In this document: positions 62,009-64,000 of the stretch, one piece after another
How positions within the stretch are numbered: the stretch's first letter is position 1
Layout of the letters: each line of letters begins with the position of its first letter
NCBI GenBank assembly: GCA_964389285.1
Contig: CAYMCZ010000001.1
Location: 248,001-312,000, forward strand
Length of the DNA stretch: 64,000 nt
Source: Alectryocaccobium sp964389285
GTDB taxonomy: Bacteria; Bacillota; Clostridia; Lachnospirales; Lachnospiraceae
Reading direction: 5' to 3'
Program-made: the position numbers and the translations under genes
Notes under the pieces: model-generated
What the model was told of the DNA's origin: nothing
What the model saw: only the letters and a program-made list of their open reading frames with translations
Databases searched by the model: none

Positions 62009-64000
62009 ATGAATAAAATAATAAACACGCTTTGCGCGGAACTTAACCGCCCTGCAAACCATATAGAAAACATAATAAGGTTGCTTGACGAAGGCAACAC
62101 GATTCCTTTTATAGCGCGGTATCGGAAAGAAATGCATGGTGCAATGGACGACACCACTATGCGAAAACTGGAAACACGTCTCAGATATTTGAGAAATCTT
62201 TCAGCGAGAAAAGAAGAGGTTATAAGGGGAATAGATTCACAGGGGAAATTGACGGATGAACTGCATAAAGCAGTGGAAGAAGCCGTTACGCTTTCGGAAG
62301 TTGAAGATGTCTACCGGCCCTACAAACCAAAAAGGCGTACGCGTGCGACCGTCGCTAAGGAAAAAGGGCTGGAACCGCTGGCGTTTATGATTTTCGCGCA
62401 GGATAAAAGCGGCGCTGAAATTAAAGATTTGGCGGCAAGCCTGATCGATCCGGAAAAAGAAGTAAACAGTATTGGAGAGGCGCTTGCCGGTGCTTCAGAT
62501 ATCATTGCGGAGATGATTTCAGATAATGCCGACATAAGAAAAGACCTGAGAGAGACTTTATATAAAAAAGGAACCATAAAAGCGGAAGCGGCGCGGGAGG
62601 AAGACTCCGTATATTCCGGATATTATGATTTTTCGCAGCCGCTTGCAAAAATGTCGGGACATCAGGTGCTCGCTCTTAATCGCGGTGAAAAGGAAGGGTT
62701 TTTGAAAGTAGCTGTCGATATGGAAAAAGAAACGGCACTTGACGTAATAAATAAAAGAATCATCAAAAGAAATTCAACGACAGAAGTTTTTATACGCCAT
62801 GCGTCGGAAGACGGCTATGAGAGACTGCTGCAGCCGTCCGTGACGAATGAGATCCGTTCGGAGCTGACGGCAAAAGCCGCCGAGGGCGCAATACATAATT
62901 TTGCGCTTAATTTAAAGCCTCTTCTTATGCAGCCGCCCGTCAAAGGAAAGATTATTATGGACTTGATCCGGGATACAGAATGGGGTGCAAAGTCGCGGTT
63001 ATCGATGAGACCGGAAAGGTTCTGGATACAACGGTTGTTTATCCGGCAATCGGCGAAAGCAAAAAAAATGAAGCGATCACCGTGTTGTCGGAAATGCTGA
63101 AAAAGCACAAGGTTTATCATATCGCTATCGGAAACGGCACGGCGTCAAGAGAGACTGAAAGCATGGTTGCGGAAATGCTGAAAAGTTTTTCCAATGTAAG
63201 TTATATGATAGTAAATGAAGCGGGGGCTTCGGTATATTCGGCCTCAGAACTGGCGGCGGAAGAATTCCCGGATTACGACGTAAATCTGCGAAGCGCGGTA
63301 TCTATAGCACGAAGAATGCAGGATCCGCTTGCCGAGCTTGTAAAGATCGATCCGAAATCAATAGGGGTGGGTCAGTACCAGCATGATATGCCCGCAAAAG
63401 AGCTTGATGAAAGCCTTAATGCCGTAGTTGAAGACTGTGTAAATGCGGTGGGTGTTAATTTGAACACCGCTTCCGCTCCGCTTTTAAACAGGGTTGCCGG
63501 CCTTAATGCGGCTGCCGCGAAAAACATAGTAAAATACAGAGATGAAAACGGCATGTTTACGGCAAGAAAGCAGCTGCTTAAGGTGCCGAAACTCGGTCCG
63601 AAAGCTTTCGAGCAATGCGCGGGATTTTTAAGGATATCGGAAGGCGCGACCGTGCTCGATAATACGGCGGTGCATCCCGAAAGCTATAAAGCGGCTGAAA
63701 TGATTTTAAAGATTTGCTCTCTCTCGCTCAACGATGTCTCAAACGGAAACACGGCAGATATTCATTCGATTGTTGAAAAGTACGGAATAGAGAAAGCAGC
63801 CCGGGAATGCGGGATAGGAACCCCGACACTGGAAGATATAATCCGCGAGCTTCAAAAACCCGGACGCGATATAAGGGAGAGCCTGCCGCAGCCGGTGTTC
63901 CGCACTGATATTATGGATATAAAAGATCTGAAAGAAGGGATGAGACTTTCAGGGACGGTCAGAAATGTTATAGACTTCGGAGCGTTTGTGGATATAGGCG
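62009..64000 (+). pseudogene. tex: Tex-like RNA-binding transcription accessory protein, frameshifted and cut by window edge
   Basis: Tex, an RNA-binding protein of transcription. Residues 1 to about 316 (NTIPFIARYRKEMHGAMDD, DVYRPYKPKRRTRATVAKEKG) are normal. At 62957-62961 the frame breaks: the expected GLDPGYRMGCKVAVIDETG (YqgF-like domain) continues in another frame to the window end with a helix-hairpin-helix part (LNTASAPLLNRVAGL) and the beginning of the S1 domain (LKEGMRLSGTVRNVIDFGAF). One G missing from a GGG run would explain it. A GAGG site precedes the ATG. Confidence 0.88.

Noticed and set aside
1..64000. tRNA, rRNA, CRISPR arrays, insertion sequences and prophage genes
   Set aside because: None could be recognised by reading the sequence and the encoded proteins; no transposase or integrase is present.

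Overview
The window looks like a chromosome segment of an anaerobic Bacillota, most likely class Clostridia and possibly Lachnospiraceae-like. The evidence is AGGAGG-type ribosome sites, many Gram-positive lipoproteins and secreted surface proteins, an [FeFe]-hydrogenase maturase (HydG), a rubredoxin-flavin reductase, an anaerobic cobalamin pathway with a cobalamin riboswitch, and strong TTGACA/TATAAT promoters. The species cannot be named from the sequence alone. Most genes between 3.7 and 38 kb lie on the minus strand.

Layout. 0-4.7 kb: a dispersed hairpin repeat, a Ca2+-type P-ATPase, a rubredoxin-flavin reductase fusion and a flavodoxin-fold reductase. 4.8-10.1 kb: a secreted M4 metalloprotease, two lipoproteins and a ClC channel. 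10.2-16.3 kb: a ribose-type ABC transporter, PfkB kinase and double ADP-ribosylglycohydrolase operon, driven by a strong promoter that carries two AACCGGTT palindromes; its permease gene has a one-base frameshift. 16.4-17.7 kb: homoserine dehydrogenase. 17.8-28.2 kb: a compact cobalamin operon (cobQ, cobD, cbiC, cbiD, cbiF, cbiG, cbiH, a cbiJ-cbiE-cbiT fusion, cbiA). 28.2-37.0 kb: a riboswitch-headed tetrapyrrole uptake operon feeding straight into it, with a large surface protein, a binding lipoprotein, permease, ATPase, a secreted CbiK-type chelatase and a small module lipoprotein. 37.1-38.1 kb: cbiB.

38.3-41.8 kb: a heterodimeric ABC exporter. 41.8-48.1 kb: CBS-type Mn pyrophosphatase, glutathione peroxidase, thioredoxin, thioredoxin reductase and a transglutaminase/Ig-like surface protein. 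48.1-51.3 kb: a zinc-ribbon protein, a second ADP-ribosylglycohydrolase and a ROK kinase. 51.3-54.1 kb: an ArsR-type repressor diverging from a heavy-metal-binding protein and a metal efflux P-ATPase around a shared operator. 54.1-64 kb: a second copy of the hairpin repeat, hydG, an apparently leaderless vanZ-like gene, an XRE regulator, a Bsp-repeat/transglutaminase surface protein broken by an amber codon, an acyltransferase, an Ala-rich lipoprotein and a frameshifted tex that runs off the window.

Most interesting is the 28.2-37.0 kb operon. It combines a B12 riboswitch, an extracytoplasmic chelatase, a repeated surface module (also present as a one-module lipoprotein) and a transporter-binding-protein domain fused to the surface protein. 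Read together they look like a cell-surface tetrapyrrole or corrinoid capture machine coupled to cobalamin synthesis. A second notable item is a hairpin repeat family whose two long copies show compensatory base changes.
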